Of a stretch of DNA of 64,000 nt, positions 8,680-19,286 are shown one piece after another; position 1 is the first letter of the stretch; every line of letters begins with the position of its first letter. The DNA comes from Neohoeflea coraliihabitans. GTDB taxonomy: Bacteria; Pseudomonadota; Alphaproteobacteria; Rhizobiales; Rhizobiaceae. The translations under genes and the position numbers were made by a program. The DNA lies in contig NZ_JAHWQX010000002.1 of NCBI RefSeq assembly GCF_019334345.1, positions 682,001 to 746,000 on the forward strand, read 5' to 3'. A model generated the notes under the pieces. It searched no databases and had not been told where the DNA came from. It saw only the letters and a program-made list of their open reading frames with translations.

Positions 8680-10476
8680 ATGCCCGTTTTCAAAGCCCCC
8701 GTCGACGATACGCTTTTCATTCTGCACGAAGTGCTCAATCTCGACCGCTACGCCAACATGCCGGGCTTCTCCGATGCCAGCGCCGATGTGGTCGAGGCAA
8801 TCATTCAGGAAGCAGCGCGCTTCTCGGAAGAAGTCCTGTTTCCGCTTAATCAGGTGGGCGATCAGGAAGGCTGCAAGCGCAGCGATGATGGCTCGGTAAC
8901 GACCCCGACGGGTTTCAAGGGCGCCTATGACGCCTACCGGGAAGGTGGATGGCTGGGCCTGCCTGCCGATCCGGAATATGGCGGCCAGGGTCTGCCCTAT
9001 ACCCTGCACACCGCGGTGGGCGAGTACATGTCGGCGGCCAACATGTCGCTGATGATGTATCCCGGCCTGACCCAGGGCGCCATCGCCGCAATTCAGGTGC
9101 ATGGCACCGACGATCAGAAGTCGGCGTATCTGCCAAAAATGATCGAGGGCGAATGGACCGGCACGATGAACCTGACGGAACCGCATTGCGGCACCGATCT
9201 CGGTCTTCTGCGCACCAAGGCCACGCCGAATGGTGACGGCAGCTACAAGATCTCAGGACAGAAGATCTTCATTTCCGCCGGCGAACACGACATGGCTGAC
9301 AACATCATCCATCTGGTGCTGGCCCGCATCGAAGGTGCCCCGGAAGGCACCAAGGGGATTTCGCTGTTCATCGTGCCGAAGTTCGTCCTCGACGACAATG
9401 GCGCGCCGGGGGATCGCAATGGCGTGACTTGCGGTTCTCTTGAAGAAAAGATGGGCATTCACGGCAATTCGACATGCGTGATGAATTATGACGAAGCGAC
9501 AGGCTATCTGATCGGTGGCGAGAACGCCGGGCTGCGGGCGATGTTCGTGATGATGAACGAGGCGCGCCTCGGAGTGGGTCTGCAAGGTCAGGCGGTTTCC
9601 GAGGTCGCTTATCAGAATGCCGCCGAATATGCGCGCGAACGTCTGCAAGGGCGGGCGCTGTCCGGGGCGAAGGCTCCCGAGCAGAAGGCCGATCCGATCA
9701 TCGTGCATCCCGATGTGCGGCGCACACTCATGACCATCCGCTCGTTCAACGAAGCGGGCCGGGCCTTCCTGTTGTGGACGGCACTGAAATCGGACATCGC
9801 GCATCGCTCGGAAGACGAGGGTGATGCACAGGCGGCAGACGATATTCTCGGGCTGGTGACCCCGGTGGTCAAGGGCGTGCTGACCGACCGCGGATTTGAT
9901 CACGCGGTGATGGCGCAACAAATCTATGGCGGGCACGGCTACATCGAGGAATGGGGCATGAGCCAGTATGTCCGCGACGCGCGTATCGCCATGATCTACG
10001 AAGGGGCCAATGGTATCCAGGCGCTTGATCTTGTTGGCCGCAAGCTGGGCATGAACAATGGCCGTGCAGTGATGGCGCTGTTCAAGGAGATCGGCGATTT
10101 CTGCGAGGCCAATCGCGGCGACGAAGCGATGACCCCGCATACCAAGGCGATCAAGAAGGGTCTTGGTGATCTGCAGGCTTCATCGATGTGGCTGATGGAA
10201 AACGGCATGAAAGATCCCGACAATGCCGGGGCTGCTTCGACAGATTTCATGCATCTGTTCGGTCTCGTTGTGCTCGGCTACATGTGGGGTCTGATGGCCA
10301 AGGCAGCCAGCGACAAACTGGCCGAAGGCGCCGGTGAGAAGGCCGCATTCTACGAGAACAAGCTGACCACGGCACGGTTCTTCATGCAGCGTGTGCTGCC
10401 GGAAACGGCCCTGCGGCGCGCCAGGATCGAAACCGGCGCTGAATCGATGATGGCGCTGAAAGCCGAGGCGTTTTAA
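8680..10476 (+). CDS. Acyl-CoA dehydrogenase with C-terminal extension (large, ~600 aa type)
   Basis: 598-residue flavoprotein of the long acyl-CoA dehydrogenase class that also includes DmdC: N-terminal helical extension, central ACAD core and an additional C-terminal domain. The core shows the FAD/substrate segment [13 protein letters not shown] and the catalytic base Glu441 in IYEGANGIQ. It catalyses alpha,beta-dehydrogenation of an acyl-CoA and passes electrons to ETF. Start ATG 8680 is preceded by AGG 6 bp upstream; a GTG at 8668 in the same frame would add only four residues. It is the first gene of a four-gene beta-oxidation group and lies behind LiuR-type palindromes. Substrate chain length cannot be told from the sequence. 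Confidence 0.92.
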   Translation: MPVFKAPVDDTLFILHEVLNLDRYANMPGFSDASADVVEAIIQEAARFSEEVLFPLNQVGDQEGCKRSDDGSVTTPTGFKGAYDAYREGGWLGLPADPEYGGQGLPYTLHTAVGEYMSAANMSLMMYPGLTQGAIAAIQVHGTDDQKSAYLPKMIEGEWTGTMNLTEPHCGTDLGLLRTKATPNGDGSYKISGQKIFISAGEHDMADNIIHLVLARIEGAPEGTKGISLFIVPKFVLDDNGAPGDRNGVTCGSLEEKMGIHGNSTCVMNYDEATGYLIGGENAGLRAMFVMMNEARLGVGLQGQAVSEVAYQNAAEYARERLQGRALSGAKAPEQKADPIIVHPDVRRTLMTIRSFNEAGRAFLLWTALKSDIAHRSEDEGDAQAADDILGLVTPVVKGVLTDRGFDHAVMAQQIYGGHGYIEEWGMSQYVRDARIAMIYEGANGIQALDLVGRKLGMNNGRAVMALFKEIGDFCEANRGDEAMTPHTKAIKKGLGDLQASSMWLMENGMKDPDNAGAASTDFMHLFGLVVLGYMWGLMAKAASDKLAEGAGEKAAFYENKLTTARFFMQRVLPETALRRARIETGAESMMALKAEAF

Positions 10477-10553
10477 GCGCGGCTCTGACGCCTGGTTGCA
10501 GCTCTTGCCGCAGCATTGATGCGGACTGCACCCCTCGATGGAGGATCGAGACA

Positions 10554-11723
10554 ATGACACGGCCACAAGATGTTCTTGGTGTACCACAGCCGATGTGGAT
10601 GGATGACGATGTCGTCATGCTTTCGGATATGGCCAATCGCTGGCTTCAGGCGGAGATCGAGCCGGACTACGAGCGCTTCGAAAAGCAGGAAATGGTCGAC
10701 CGCAGCGCCTGGGAAGCCGCCGGTGCCGCGGGGCTGCTTTGCGCCTCGATGCCGGAAGAGTTCGGCGGTTCAGGCGGCACCTACGCGCATGAGGCAGCCA
10801 TCACGGAAGCGCTCGGGCATGTCGGCGTCGATGGTTTCGGCATTGCCTTGCACAATGCCATCGTGGCCCCGTACATCCTGCATTTCGGCTCCGAGGAGCA
10901 GAAACGCAACTGGCTGCCGCGCATGGCCACGGGCGAGTTGATCGGCGCTATCGCGATGACGGAACCGGGTGCGGGATCGGATCTTCAGGGCGTCAAGACA
11001 ACCGCCAAGAAGGACGGCAACCATTATGTTCTCAATGGCTCGAAGACGTTCATCACGAACGGCCAGCACGCCAATCTGATCATCGTTGTCGCAAAGACCG
11101 ATCCGTCACTGGGCGCCAAGGGCACGTCGCTGATGATCGTCGAAACCGACGAGGTGGAAGGTTTCCGGCGCGGCCGCAACCTCGACAAGGTTGGCCTGAA
11201 GGCCAATGACACGTCGGAACTGTTTTTCGATGATGTGCGCATTCCGACAGCCAATCTGCTCGGCTCCGAAGAAGGCCAGGGATTTATCCAGCTGATGACG
11301 GAATTGCCACAGGAGCGCTTGCTGATCGGCAATCAGGCCATCGCAATGATCGAGCGGGCGCTCGCCGAAACCATTGCCTATGTCAAGGAACGCAAGGCGT
11401 TCGGCAAGGCGGTGATGGATTTTCAGAACACCCAGTTCAAGCTTGCCGAACTGAAGAGCGAAGCCCATATGGCGCGGGTGTTCGTCAATCATTGCGTCGA
11501 CCTGCATCTGAAAGGCGAGCTGGATGCGGCGACGGCCTCGATGGTCAAGTATCTGACGACCGATCTGCAATGCAAGGTGGTCGACGAATGCGTGCAGCTG
11601 CACGGCGGCTACGGCTATATGAACGAATATCCGATCGCCCGCATGTTCCGGGACGCGCGCGTTCAGCGGATCTACGGCGGCACCAACGAGATTATGAAAC
11701 TGCTGATCGCCCGCAGCCTCTGA
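10554..11723 (+). CDS. Acyl-CoA dehydrogenase (standard ~390 aa type)
   Basis: 389 residues, normal length for the family, with the three ACAD regions: N-terminal helical domain, the beta domain with [13 protein letters not shown] near residue 139, and the C-terminal helical domain. The catalytic glutamate is Glu379 in [10 protein letters not shown], in the position used by short- and medium-chain, glutaryl and isovaleryl type enzymes rather than on helix G. RQ-type and FAD contacts such as ERKAFGK are present. It follows the large acyl-CoA dehydrogenase by 77 bp with a good GGAGG ribosome site and should share its transcript. Having two different dehydrogenases suggests that the operon handles more than one chain length or oxidises a branched substrate. 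Confidence 0.93.
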   Translation: MTRPQDVLGVPQPMWMDDDVVMLSDMANRWLQAEIEPDYERFEKQEMVDRSAWEAAGAAGLLCASMPEEFGGSGGTYAHEAAITEALGHVGVDGFGIALHNAIVAPYILHFGSEEQKRNWLPRMATGELIGAIAMTEPGAGSDLQGVKTTAKKDGNHYVLNGSKTFITNGQHANLIIVVAKTDPSLGAKGTSLMIVETDEVEGFRRGRNLDKVGLKANDTSELFFDDVRIPTANLLGSEEGQGFIQLMTELPQERLLIGNQAIAMIERALAETIAYVKERKAFGKAVMDFQNTQFKLAELKSEAHMARVFVNHCVDLHLKGELDAATASMVKYLTTDLQCKVVDECVQLHGGYGYMNEYPIARMFRDARVQRIYGGTNEIMKLLIARSL

Positions 11724-11805
11724 CAGGCGCAGGCCAAGTCAAACCAATCTCCGGTCGCCCGACACCGCGGCGAGCGGCAAAGAACCGACAGTCAAGGGAG
11801 TTCCC

Positions 11806-13014
11806 ATGCCAGACGCTTTCATTTTCGATCATGTGCGCACGCCGCGCGGCCGCGGCAAGAAGGATGGCAGCCTGCACGAGGTACCGTCGGTGCGGCTCGC
11901 CGCTGGCGTGCTCGATGCCCTGCGCGAACGCAACGAGCTACCGACGGACAAGGTGGATGACGTCATTCTCGGCTGCGTTGACGCGGTCGGCGAGGCCGGC
12001 GGTGACATCGCCCGTGCCGCGGTTTTCGAAGCGGGCTATGCCACCGAGGCGCCAGGCATGCAGATCAACCGCTTCTGCGCGTCCGGCCTTGATGCGGTCA
12101 ATTTCGGGGCGGCCAAGATTGCCCAGGGCGCCGACGATATCGTCATTGCCGGCGGCGTTGAATCCATGTCGCGCATCGGCATCGGCGCACAAGGCGGCGC
12201 ATGGTTCATGGATCCCTCGGTCAATCTGCCATCCTACTTCATGCCGCAGGGTGTTTCGGCCGATCTGATCGCCACCAAATACGGCTTCTCGCGCGATGAT
12301 GTCGACGCTTATGCGGTCGAGAGCCAGAAGCGGGCTGCCAAGGCCTGGGAAAAGGGCTATTTCGACAAGTCAGTCGTGCCGGTAACGGATGTCAACGGTC
12401 TGACCATTCTCGCCCGTGACGAGCACATGCGGCCCGGCACCGACATGCAAAATCTCGCCAGCCTCAACGCATCGTTTCAGATGCCGGCGGAAATGGGCGG
12501 CTTCGGCGCTGTCGCAATCCAGGCGCATCCGGAGGTCGAGACGCTCAATCACGTCCACCATGCCGGCAACTCATCAGGCATCGTCGATGGCGCCGGGGTG
12601 GTTCTGCTCGGCTCGAAGCGCGGCGGCAAGAAGATGGGACTGACCCCACGGGCGCGCATCAAGGCCTTTGCCAATATCGGCTCCGACCCGGCGCTGATGC
12701 TGACCGGGCCGGTCGATGTCACCGAGAAGCTCCTGAAGAATGCCCGTATGAAGCTGACAGATATCGATCTGTTCGAGCTGAACGAGGCCTTCGCGGCGGT
12801 GGTGCTGCGCTATTGCCAAGCCTTCGACATTCCGTCCGACAAGATTAATGTCAATGGTGGCGCCATTGCCATGGGGCACCCCCTCGGAGCCACTGGAGCG
12901 ATGATCCTCGGCACTGTTCTTGATGAGCTTGAACGCCGCGATCTCAACACGGCCCTCGTCACCTTGTGCATTGGTGCCGGCATGGGCACGGCTACGATCA
13001 TCGAACGCGTCTGA
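11806..13014 (+). CDS. Acetyl-CoA C-acyltransferase (thiolase)
   Basis: 402-residue thiolase. The nucleophile is Cys91 in NRFCASGL, the second active-site region is [15 protein letters not shown] with His358, and the acid/base cysteine is Cys388 in CIGAGMG. Length and motifs fit a degradative FadA-like thiolase that releases acetyl-CoA in the last step of beta-oxidation. AAGGGAG lies 6 bp before the ATG. It is 82 bp downstream of the acyl-CoA dehydrogenase gene and 16 bp upstream of the multifunctional hydratase/dehydrogenase, the usual fadA-fadB pairing. A biosynthetic role (acetoacetyl-CoA thiolase for PHB) is less likely in this setting. Confidence 0.94.
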   Translation: MPDAFIFDHVRTPRGRGKKDGSLHEVPSVRLAAGVLDALRERNELPTDKVDDVILGCVDAVGEAGGDIARAAVFEAGYATEAPGMQINRFCASGLDAVNFGAAKIAQGADDIVIAGGVESMSRIGIGAQGGAWFMDPSVNLPSYFMPQGVSADLIATKYGFSRDDVDAYAVESQKRAAKAWEKGYFDKSVVPVTDVNGLTILARDEHMRPGTDMQNLASLNASFQMPAEMGGFGAVAIQAHPEVETLNHVHHAGNSSGIVDGAGVVLLGSKRGGKKMGLTPRARIKAFANIGSDPALMLTGPVDVTEKLLKNARMKLTDIDLFELNEAFAAVVLRYCQAFDIPSDKINVNGGAIAMGHPLGATGAMILGTVLDELERRDLNTALVTLCIGAGMGTATIIERV

Positions 13015-13030
13015 GCGAGGAGAAAGTTAC

Positions 13031-15247
13031 ATGACCGATTACACCAACTTTTCATTCGAGACTGACGCCGACGGTATTGCGCTGATCACGTGGGACATGC
13101 CCGACAGGTCGATGAACGTGTTCACGCTTGAGGTTCTCGAGGAACTCGATGCGATGACCGACCGGGTTGTGGCAGCGGACGACATCAAGGGTGTTGTCTT
13201 CACCTCCGGCAAATCAAGCTTCTCGGGCGGTGCCGATCTGACGATGATCACGGCCATGTTCGAGACCGCCAAGAAGGAAATGGCCAAGGACCCGGAGGCG
13301 GCGCAGCAGATCATCTTTGATCTGGTCGGCCGTATGACCTGGCTGTACCGCAAGATCGAAACCTGCGGCAAACCGTGGGTCTCGGCGATCAACGGCACCT
13401 GCATGGGCGGCGCGTTTGAATTGTCGCTGGCCTGCCACGGCCGGGTCGCGGCCGATGCGCCGTCGGTCAAGATGGCACTGCCGGAAGTCAAGGTTGGCAT
13501 TTTCCCGGGCGCCGGCGGCACGCAGCGTGTGCCACGCCTGACCAACGCACAGGATGCGTTGCAGATGATGACCACCGGTCAGTCGCTTGATCCGAAGCGC
13601 GCCAAGGCGATGGGGCTGATCCACGAGATCGCCGAGCCGAAGAAGCTGGTCGAAACGGCCAAGGCGATGATCCGCGACGGCCTCAAGCCGGTGCAGCCCT
13701 GGGACGAAAAGGGCTTCAAGGCACCCGGCGGTCCCGTCTGGTCGAAGCAGGGCGCGCAATTGTGGCCGGCCGCCTCGGCGATCCTCAGGCGCGAGACGCA
13801 AGGCAACTACCCGGCGGCAACTGCCATTCTGAAATCGGTCTTTGAAGGTCTGCAGGTGCCGATCGATCTCGGCCTGAGAATCGAGCAACGCTATTTCGCG
13901 CATATCCTGCAAACGCCGGAAGCGCGGGCGATGATCCGCTCGCTGTTCATCTCGCTGCAGGAATTGAACAAGGGCGCGCGCCGTCCCGATGACGTCAAGC
14001 CGACGAAACTGCGCAAGATCGGGGTTGTCGGTGCCGGCTTCATGGGTGCCGGCATTGCCTATGTCACGGCCAAGGCCGGCTTGCCGGTGGTGCTGATCGA
14101 TCGCGAGATGGCGGCAGCCGAAAAGGGCAAGGCCTATTCGGAGAACCTCGTCAAAAAGGGCGTGCAGCGCGGCAAGACGAGCAAGGAGGCCGGCGAGAAG
14201 CTGCTGTCGCTGATCACGCCGTCGACCGACTATGCCGATCTCAGTGACGTCGATCTGGTGATTGAGGCGGTGTTTGAGGACCGCGAGATCAAGAAAGCCG
14301 TGACCGAGGCGGTCGAGGCGCATATCCGGCCCTCCTGTATCTATGCCTCGAATACCTCGACGCTGCCGATCAGCGGCCTTGCGAAAAACTCCAAGCGGGC
14401 GAAGAATTTCATCGGCATTCATTTCTTCTCGCCGGTCGACAAGATGATGCTGACCGAGATCATCCTCGGGCGGCGGACCTCGGACAAGGCGCTTGCCGTG
14501 GCGCTGGACTATGTGGCGGCGATCAGAAAGACGCCGATTGTCGTCAACGACACGCGCGGCTTCTTCGTCAATCGCTGCGTGCTGCGCTACATGAACGAAG
14601 CCTACAACATGCTGATCGAAGGCGTGCCGCCGGCGATGATCGAGAACGCGGCGAAAATGGCCGGCATGCCGGTCGGCCCGTTGTCGCTCAGCGACGAGGT
14701 GGCAATTGACCTCAACCTGAAGATCATGCGTGCCGCCATTGCCGATCTCGGCGACAAGGCGGTCGATCCGGGCCATCTCGAACTCATCGAGACCATGGTC
14801 GAAAAGGAAGGCCGGCTCGGGCGCAAGAACGGCAAGGGCTTTTATGATTATCCGGAGAAGCCGGCGAAGAAGCACCTGTGGCCGCAGCTGAAGACCCTTT
14901 ATCCGCAGCAGGATGCCGATGCCATCTCGATCGAGGAACTGAAGGCTCGCTTTCTGGTCACCATCGCGCTGGAAGCGGCCCGCACCATGGAGGAAGGCAT
15001 CGTCACTGACCCCCGCGAGGCTGACGTTGGCACCATTCTCGGCTTCGGATTTGCGCCTTACACCGGCGGCGCGCTGTCGTATATCGACGAGATGGGCGCC
15101 GCTGATTTCGTCGCGTTGTGCAAGCGTCTGCAACGGAAATATGGCAAGCAGTTCAAGGCACCGAAGCTGCTCGTCGAGATGGCGGAAAAGGGTCAGACCT
15201 TCTACGAGCGGTTCGACCCCTATGGCAGCCAAAAGGTGGCCGCCTAG
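13031..15247 (+). CDS. FadB/FadJ-like enoyl-CoA hydratase / 3-hydroxyacyl-CoA dehydrogenase
   Basis: 738-residue bifunctional enzyme. Residues about 1-300 form a crotonase domain with the oxyanion-hole segments [11 protein letters not shown] and [13 protein letters not shown] and the catalytic-loop segment [16 protein letters not shown]. Residues about 330-620 form the NAD-binding dehydrogenase ([12 protein letters not shown], then [14 protein letters not shown] with the catalytic His, then [11 protein letters not shown]), and a second dehydrogenase C-domain follows. It hydrates trans-2-enoyl-CoA and oxidises the L-3-hydroxyacyl-CoA. ATG 13031 is 16 bp after the thiolase stop; the open frame extends upstream only as overlap with that gene. 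A strong intrinsic terminator follows at 15276-15296, ending the operon. Confidence 0.94.
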   Translation: MTDYTNFSFETDADGIALITWDMPDRSMNVFTLEVLEELDAMTDRVVAADDIKGVVFTSGKSSFSGGADLTMITAMFETAKKEMAKDPEAAQQIIFDLVGRMTWLYRKIETCGKPWVSAINGTCMGGAFELSLACHGRVAADAPSVKMALPEVKVGIFPGAGGTQRVPRLTNAQDALQMMTTGQSLDPKRAKAMGLIHEIAEPKKLVETAKAMIRDGLKPVQPWDEKGFKAPGGPVWSKQGAQLWPAASAILRRETQGNYPAATAILKSVFEGLQVPIDLGLRIEQRYFAHILQTPEARAMIRSLFISLQELNKGARRPDDVKPTKLRKIGVVGAGFMGAGIAYVTAKAGLPVVLIDREMAAAEKGKAYSENLVKKGVQRGKTSKEAGEKLLSLITPSTDYADLSDVDLVIEAVFEDREIKKAVTEAVEAHIRPSCIYASNTSTLPISGLAKNSKRAKNFIGIHFFSPVDKMMLTEIILGRRTSDKALAVALDYVAAIRKTPIVVNDTRGFFVNRCVLRYMNEAYNMLIEGVPPAMIENAAKMAGMPVGPLSLSDEVAIDLNLKIMRAAIADLGDKAVDPGHLELIETMVEKEGRLGRKNGKGFYDYPEKPAKKHLWPQLKTLYPQQDADAISIEELKARFLVTIALEAARTMEEGIVTDPREADVGTILGFGFAPYTGGALSYIDEMGAADFVALCKRLQRKYGKQFKAPKLLVEMAEKGQTFYERFDPYGSQKVAA

Positions 15248-15275
15248 GGGGGTCGCCGGATCGCCTTGGGAAATG

Positions 15276-15296
15276 ACGGGCCTTCGGGCCCGTTTT
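15276..15296 (+). terminator. Intrinsic terminator of the beta-oxidation operon
   Basis: Perfect 7-bp stem ACGGGCC / GGCCCGT with a TTCG tetraloop followed by TTTT, 29 bp after the stop of the FadB-like gene. It is well placed to end the 8680-15247 transcript. Confidence 0.85.
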
Positions 15297-15397
15297 CCAT
15301 GGGGGAAAGCCGACATTCGGGCCGGTTGCCGCGGCCGGCTTGCCAGTGCGCGCCGCAAGGCGCAATCTGCTGCGAGACATTGCCCTGGGAGTTCCAT

Positions 15398-16018
15398 ATG
15401 GCGGCCATCGATTATTACTTCTACAGCGCCTCCCCCTTCACCTATCTCGGTCATCGCCTGATCTGCGACGTTGCGGAGCGGCACAAGGCCGAATTGCGTT
15501 TCAAGCCGGTCAATCTGGCGCGCATCTGGGAGGTTTCGGGGGCCAAGCCGCTCCAGGAACGGCCAGCTGTGCGGCAGCGCTTGCGATTGATTGAACTGCA
15601 GCGCCTGGCCAGTTTTCGCAATGTGCCGCTGAATCCGAAACCGAAGCACTTCCCCGTCGACGCATCGCTGGCCGATTGCGTGGCCATCGCATTGCATCAA
15701 GATGGCCAGGATCCACGTTATTTTGTCGGCAAGGTGCTGGCCGGCGTGTGGGCCGAAGAGGACAATGTCGCCGATGAGGCCGTGCTCGCCTCCTACCTGT
15801 CGCAGTGTGGTTTCGATCCGGTCCCTGCGCTTGCCGAGGCGAAAACCGAACGCATCAAAGATATTCGGGACCGCAACTCACAGGAGGCGGTGGAAGCGGA
15901 CGTCGTTGGCGTGCCAGCTTACGTCTATCAGGGCGAGCCGTTCTGGGGTCAGGATCGTATCGAACATCTCGATGCGGCCTTGGCGAGCGGCAGAGCGGCC
16001 TTTCGAGTGCCCTCCTGA
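15398..16018 (+). CDS. 2-hydroxychromene-2-carboxylate isomerase / DsbA-like thioredoxin-fold protein
   Basis: 206-residue kappa-class GST-like (DSBA fold) protein. The N-terminus reads DYYFYSASPFTYLG, where the Ser-Pro motif replaces the CxxC of DsbA and binds glutathione in HCCA isomerases. The C-terminal DVVGVPAYVYQGEPFWGQDRIEHL is the second characteristic region (cis-Pro of the thioredoxin fold). HCCA isomerase acts in naphthalene catabolism, but most chromosomal copies have unknown substrates, and nothing nearby suggests aromatic catabolism. ATG 15398 has GGGAG 5-6 bp upstream. The gene is separated from the beta-oxidation operon by a terminator, so it is probably transcribed alone. Confidence 0.88.
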   Translation: MAAIDYYFYSASPFTYLGHRLICDVAERHKAELRFKPVNLARIWEVSGAKPLQERPAVRQRLRLIELQRLASFRNVPLNPKPKHFPVDASLADCVAIALHQDGQDPRYFVGKVLAGVWAEEDNVADEAVLASYLSQCGFDPVPALAEAKTERIKDIRDRNSQEAVEADVVGVPAYVYQGEPFWGQDRIEHLDAALASGRAAFRVPS

Positions 16019-16147
16019 GGTCGCTTGTCGCGATAAAGCGGACCCGGTGCTGGCGGTGATTTTCGAGGACAATTTTCCTATTGGCCTTTACGATGGCGTG
16101 TGCATTCGGCTAGTATGGCGCTTCGAATGACAACAACGGACATCACG

Positions 16148-16882
16148 ATGCTTTCGCATGACCGCATCTGGGAGGCGATCGACAGACTGGCGGCATCGCA
16201 CGGGCTGACCGCTTCCGGTCTGGCGCGGCGCGCCGGACTTGATCCGACATCTTTCAACAAATCGAAGCGCTGTGGCAGTGACGGTCGGGCCCGGTGGCCG
16301 TCAACGGAATCGCTGTCCAAGGTGCTGCAGGCCACCGGCAGTTCCCTGGACGCCTTTTTCGAGCTTAACGGAGCGGCAGCGCACGATCATGCTGACGCAG
16401 AACGGTCGGCGGGAGAGGGAAAACAGGCTGAGACAGGCAAGATGCCGGAGAGCGAAGACCTTATCCCGCACGGGCTCTTTCCGCCGCAGCAAAGTTCCAT
16501 TCCGCTGCTGGGCTTTGCTCAGGCCGGTGCCGGCGGGTTTTTCGACGATGGCGGTTTCCCGGCCGGCCAGGGCTGGGACATGGTGGATTTTCCGGCGCAT
16601 CCATCGGCCGGGACCGGCGTCTACGCGCTTGAGGTGCAGGGCGACAGCATGATGCCGTTATACCGGGATGGCGACATCCTGATTGTCGAACCGGGTGCGC
16701 AGGTGCGGCGCGGCGATCGTGTCGTGGTGCGCTCGCGCGAGGGCGAGGTGATGGCCAAGGTGCTGCAACGCAACGGGCCGCGGGGCATCGAACTGACTTC
16801 CCTCAATCCCGATCATCCAAACCGGAGCTTCAAGCCCAGCGAGATCGACTGGATGGCGCGCATCGTGTGGGCCAGCCAGTAG
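16148..16882 (+). CDS. HTH transcriptional regulator with LexA-like S24 peptidase domain
   Basis: 244-residue repressor-like protein: N-terminal XRE-type helix-turn-helix (about 4-70; GLTASGLARRAGLDPTSFNKSK), an acidic linker (about 75-110), and a C-terminal S24 domain with the catalytic dyad Ser167 (GDSMMPLY) and Lys204 (GEVMAKVL). An Ala-Gly rich stretch, AQAGAGG at 124-130, lies where LexA/CI relatives cleave themselves. The start chosen is the ATG before LSHDRIW, which I recall as the usual N-terminus of rhizobial homologues; ATG 16127 or GTG 16100 would add 7 or 16 residues. No phage genes are nearby, so it looks like a housekeeping repressor that could respond to RecA or another signal. 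Confidence 0.85.
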   Translation: MLSHDRIWEAIDRLAASHGLTASGLARRAGLDPTSFNKSKRCGSDGRARWPSTESLSKVLQATGSSLDAFFELNGAAAHDHADAERSAGEGKQAETGKMPESEDLIPHGLFPPQQSSIPLLGFAQAGAGGFFDDGGFPAGQGWDMVDFPAHPSAGTGVYALEVQGDSMMPLYRDGDILIVEPGAQVRRGDRVVVRSREGEVMAKVLQRNGPRGIELTSLNPDHPNRSFKPSEIDWMARIVWASQ

Positions 16883-17009
16883 CTGCGTGGCCGCACCGCA
16901 ATTGCAGGGGTTTTGCGCGGACTCTATGTCCCGGGCACCTGGCCTGGTCTTGTGGCCCGGCCTGCGAATACCTATTGTCTGATCACCCGCAAAGATCCGG
17001 AAGGTCAGC

Positions 17010-17423
17010 ATGTCCAAGCAAGTCACCCCGCAGGAAGCCCTGATCTATCTGATGGTCATGATGTCTGCCGTCGATACGGCGATGAACGATGCGGAAATGG
17101 CGCGAATCGGCCGGCTGGTGCAGTTCCTGCCCGTCTTCAAGGGTTTTGACGAGAACCGTCTGGTCGATGTCTGTCGCGATTGCGCCCGGCTGCTCGAGGG
17201 TCCGGAAGGGTTGGACATCGTGCTCGAGGTGATCCGTGACACGGTGCCGCACCGGCTGATCGATACGGCCTATGCGCTGGCGGTCGAAATCGCCGCTGCT
17301 GACTACAACATCCAGCAGGAGGAAATCCGGCTCCTGCAGCTGCTGCGTGACCGCCTGGGTCTCGACAAGCTGACCTGCGCGGCGATCGAGCGTGGCGCGA
17401 TGGCCCGTTTCCGGCACGCCTGA
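17010..17423 (+). CDS. TerB-family (tellurite-resistance-like) protein
   Basis: 137-residue all-alpha protein with the features of the TerB/DUF533-type fold: an N-terminal helix with the acidic SAVDTAMNDAEMARIGRL signature and the partner helix AADYNIQQEEIRLLQLLRDRL near the C-terminus, which together form an acidic metal-binding site in TerB. Such single-domain proteins are common in Rhizobiales without any tellurite operon, and none is present here. The gene stands alone between the S24 repressor and the sterol-desaturase-like gene. The role is unknown; a membrane-stress or metal-sensing function is only a guess. Confidence 0.82.
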   Translation: MSKQVTPQEALIYLMVMMSAVDTAMNDAEMARIGRLVQFLPVFKGFDENRLVDVCRDCARLLEGPEGLDIVLEVIRDTVPHRLIDTAYALAVEIAAADYNIQQEEIRLLQLLRDRLGLDKLTCAAIERGAMARFRHA

Positions 17424-17530
17424 CTGCCGGCGCCGACCTGACATCACCGTTTCGTGTCTGGAACGATGGTGACTTTGCCTCAAGATGATGTGGCGAGACG
17501 GTGCGCTTTGCATGGTCAATGAGGAACAGC

Positions 17531-18358
17531 ATGGACGAGCTTTCACTATTCGGCTTCAGCGAGCCGCTTGCGCGCCTGGGCGCCTTTGCCACCATCTTCC
17601 TGGCCCTGACGGTGCTCGAACTGGCGGCACCTCGGCTTGAACGGGCGGAACTGGCGGGCGCATTGAAATCGCGGCGCTGGTTTACCAATCTGTCGATCGT
17701 TCTTCTGTCGTCGCTGGCCTTGCGTCTGGTCTTCCCGCTGGCGGCCGTCGGTACCGCGCTGTGGGCGCAGGAGGCTCAGATCGGCCTGTTTGCGCATCTC
17801 GCCCTGCCCGGCTGGCTGGCTGGCCTCATCGCCTTTGTGGTACTCGATTTCGTTATCTGGCTCGAGCATCTGGCAAGTCACAAATGGTCCCTCTTGTGGC
17901 GCATCCACCAGATGCACCATGCGGATACCGGGATCGATCTGACGACGGCGCTCCGCTTCCATCCACTCGAAATCGTCCTGTCGATGGTCTGGAAAGCAGC
18001 CATCATCATCGCGCTGGGTGCCCCGCCCATTGCTGTCCTTTTGTTCGAGATCGTTTTGAACGGAGCGGCGATGTTCAACCATGCCAATCTCTACCTGCCG
18101 CCATCCGTTGACAGAGTGCTGCGCCTGGTGATCGTCACGCCCGACATGCACCGCACCCATCATTCCACGGATCGGCGCGAGACCGACAGCAATTACGGCT
18201 TCAACTTTTCGTTCTGGGATCGCCTGTTTGCCACTTATACGGCACGACCGCGGCGGGGAGAGAGAGATATCGAGGTCGGGCTGAAGGAATGGCGCGGGAA
18301 GGAGCCGATGCAATTGTGGTGGTCGCTGCTGCTGCCGTTCCGGCACCGGGCGCGTTAG
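17531..18358 (+). CDS. Sterol desaturase / fatty acid hydroxylase superfamily protein
   Basis: 275-residue integral membrane di-iron enzyme. Four to five hydrophobic segments occur at about 15-32, 52-78, 95-112 and 150-178, and the histidine clusters of the superfamily are present: H113-xxx-H117, H126-xx-HH130, H184 and H207-xx-HH211. They would coordinate the two irons used for O2-dependent hydroxylation or desaturation of a lipid. The substrate in this organism is unknown; carotenoid, hopanoid-like or fatty-acyl lipids are possible. ATG 17531 follows AGGA 5 bp upstream, while an in-frame ATG 30 bp earlier has none. Its TAG overlaps the stop of the convergent solute-binding gene by 4 bp (18355-18358). 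Confidence 0.87.
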   Translation: MDELSLFGFSEPLARLGAFATIFLALTVLELAAPRLERAELAGALKSRRWFTNLSIVLLSSLALRLVFPLAAVGTALWAQEAQIGLFAHLALPGWLAGLIAFVVLDFVIWLEHLASHKWSLLWRIHQMHHADTGIDLTTALRFHPLEIVLSMVWKAAIIIALGAPPIAVLLFEIVLNGAAMFNHANLYLPPSVDRVLRLVIVTPDMHRTHHSTDRRETDSNYGFNFSFWDRLFATYTARPRRGERDIEVGLKEWRGKEPMQLWWSLLLPFRHRAR

Positions 18359-19245
18359 TACAATCCGGCAGGGAACCATCGCAGATAGAGTTCGGCAAAG
18401 CGTCCATTGCGGTTGAGCTGCCACAGGGCATGGTCGAATGCGGCGGCCAGCTCCTTGTCTTCAGGGGCAACGGCGATGGCGAGACCCTCGCCAAGGAAGT
18501 GCGCGGAACGATAAGGCCCGCCAAGGAAGCGGCAGCAGCCCGCCGCAGCACGGCTTTGCAGCCAGAAGGACAATTGCACGCCATCTGCGAAAAGCGCATC
18601 GACATTGTCCTCGCGCAAGGCATCATGCGCCCATTGGAGGCGCTCGAAGGTGACGGGCCGCAACGCCGGAAACCAGCTGCGCAACATCGCCTCATGCGCC
18701 GAGCCGGCGATGACACCGACCCGTTTGCCATCCAGCGCCATGATGACCTCAGCGTCGGCACTCTGCATTTTGTCAGGGACGACAAAGCGCGCCGGCAGCT
18801 CGAGATACGGGCGGGTGAAGCGAAAGGAATTGCGCGTCTCGGCGGTGACAGCGGTGCCGGCTATGATGGCTTCACCCTGGCCGCTGGTGAGCGCCAGTTC
18901 CAATTCGGTCCAGGGAAGCGCCTGAATCTGGCAGACTTCGAGAGCCTCGAGCACCTCGCAGATGGCGCGCGCCAGATCGACGTTGAAACCGGCAAGCCGC
19001 TGCGACTGATCGAGAAAATTGAACGGTGGAAAATCAACGGTGGTGAGAAAGCGAAGCCGCGTTCGCGTCGACAGTTCAGGGGCGCTGAGGCGCTCATCCG
19101 GATCGACGTAGTTGGGGATTTGCGGCGCGGCCGCAAGCGGTGTGACGAGCATAAGAAGGCATAAAAATGCACTCACCCACCGGAACGGGCCGCTTTCCCC
19201 CCTCAATGGCAGGGATGCCCCATTTGCAGCTTCTGCTACCATCAC
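18355..19245 (-). CDS. Family 3 (amino-acid type) extracellular solute-binding protein
   Basis: 296-residue SBP_bac_3 protein. A hydrophobic segment at about 22-40 (VSAFLCLLMLVTPLAAA) is an internal signal sequence, so the true start may be a little downstream of the one given. The mature part shows the lobe-1 start RLRFLTTVDFPPFNFLD, the GFNVDLARAICE signature and the hinge region VGVIAGSAHEAML. Such proteins bind amino acids or small polar solutes in the periplasm. No permease or ATPase lies next to it, so it either serves a transporter elsewhere or acts as a sensor. Only 41 bp separate its start from the divergent glycosyltransferase start. Confidence 0.85.
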   Translation of the reverse strand: MMVAEAANGASLPLRGESGPFRWVSAFLCLLMLVTPLAAAPQIPNYVDPDERLSAPELSTRTRLRFLTTVDFPPFNFLDQSQRLAGFNVDLARAICEVLEALEVCQIQALPWTELELALTSGQGEAIIAGTAVTAETRNSFRFTRPYLELPARFVVPDKMQSADAEVIMALDGKRVGVIAGSAHEAMLRSWFPALRPVTFERLQWAHDALREDNVDALFADGVQLSFWLQSRAAAGCCRFLGGPYRSAHFLGEGLAIAVAPEDKELAAAFDHALWQLNRNGRFAELYLRWFPAGLY

Positions 19246-19286
19246 GGTTGTACGTCTCCCCTTCCCTCTTGGTGTGTAGCAGAGTC

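Noticed and set aside
9253-10140. 295-codon minus-strand frame inside the first acyl-CoA dehydrogenase
   Set aside because: Antisense shadow in a gene with clear catalytic motifs on the other strand.
13214-15700. 828-codon open frame on the minus strand
   Set aside because: It lies antisense to the FadB-like gene and has the low-complexity His/Arg/Asp-rich composition typical of reverse-strand shadows in high-GC DNA, with no family resemblance.
16148-17423. Possible prophage remnant (S24 repressor plus TerB-like gene)
   Set aside because: No integrase, structural phage genes, attachment sites or composition change are seen; both families are common as chromosomal housekeeping genes.
17010-17423. 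Tellurite resistance function
   Set aside because: Only a stand-alone TerB-fold gene is present; no terACDEZ partners are found.
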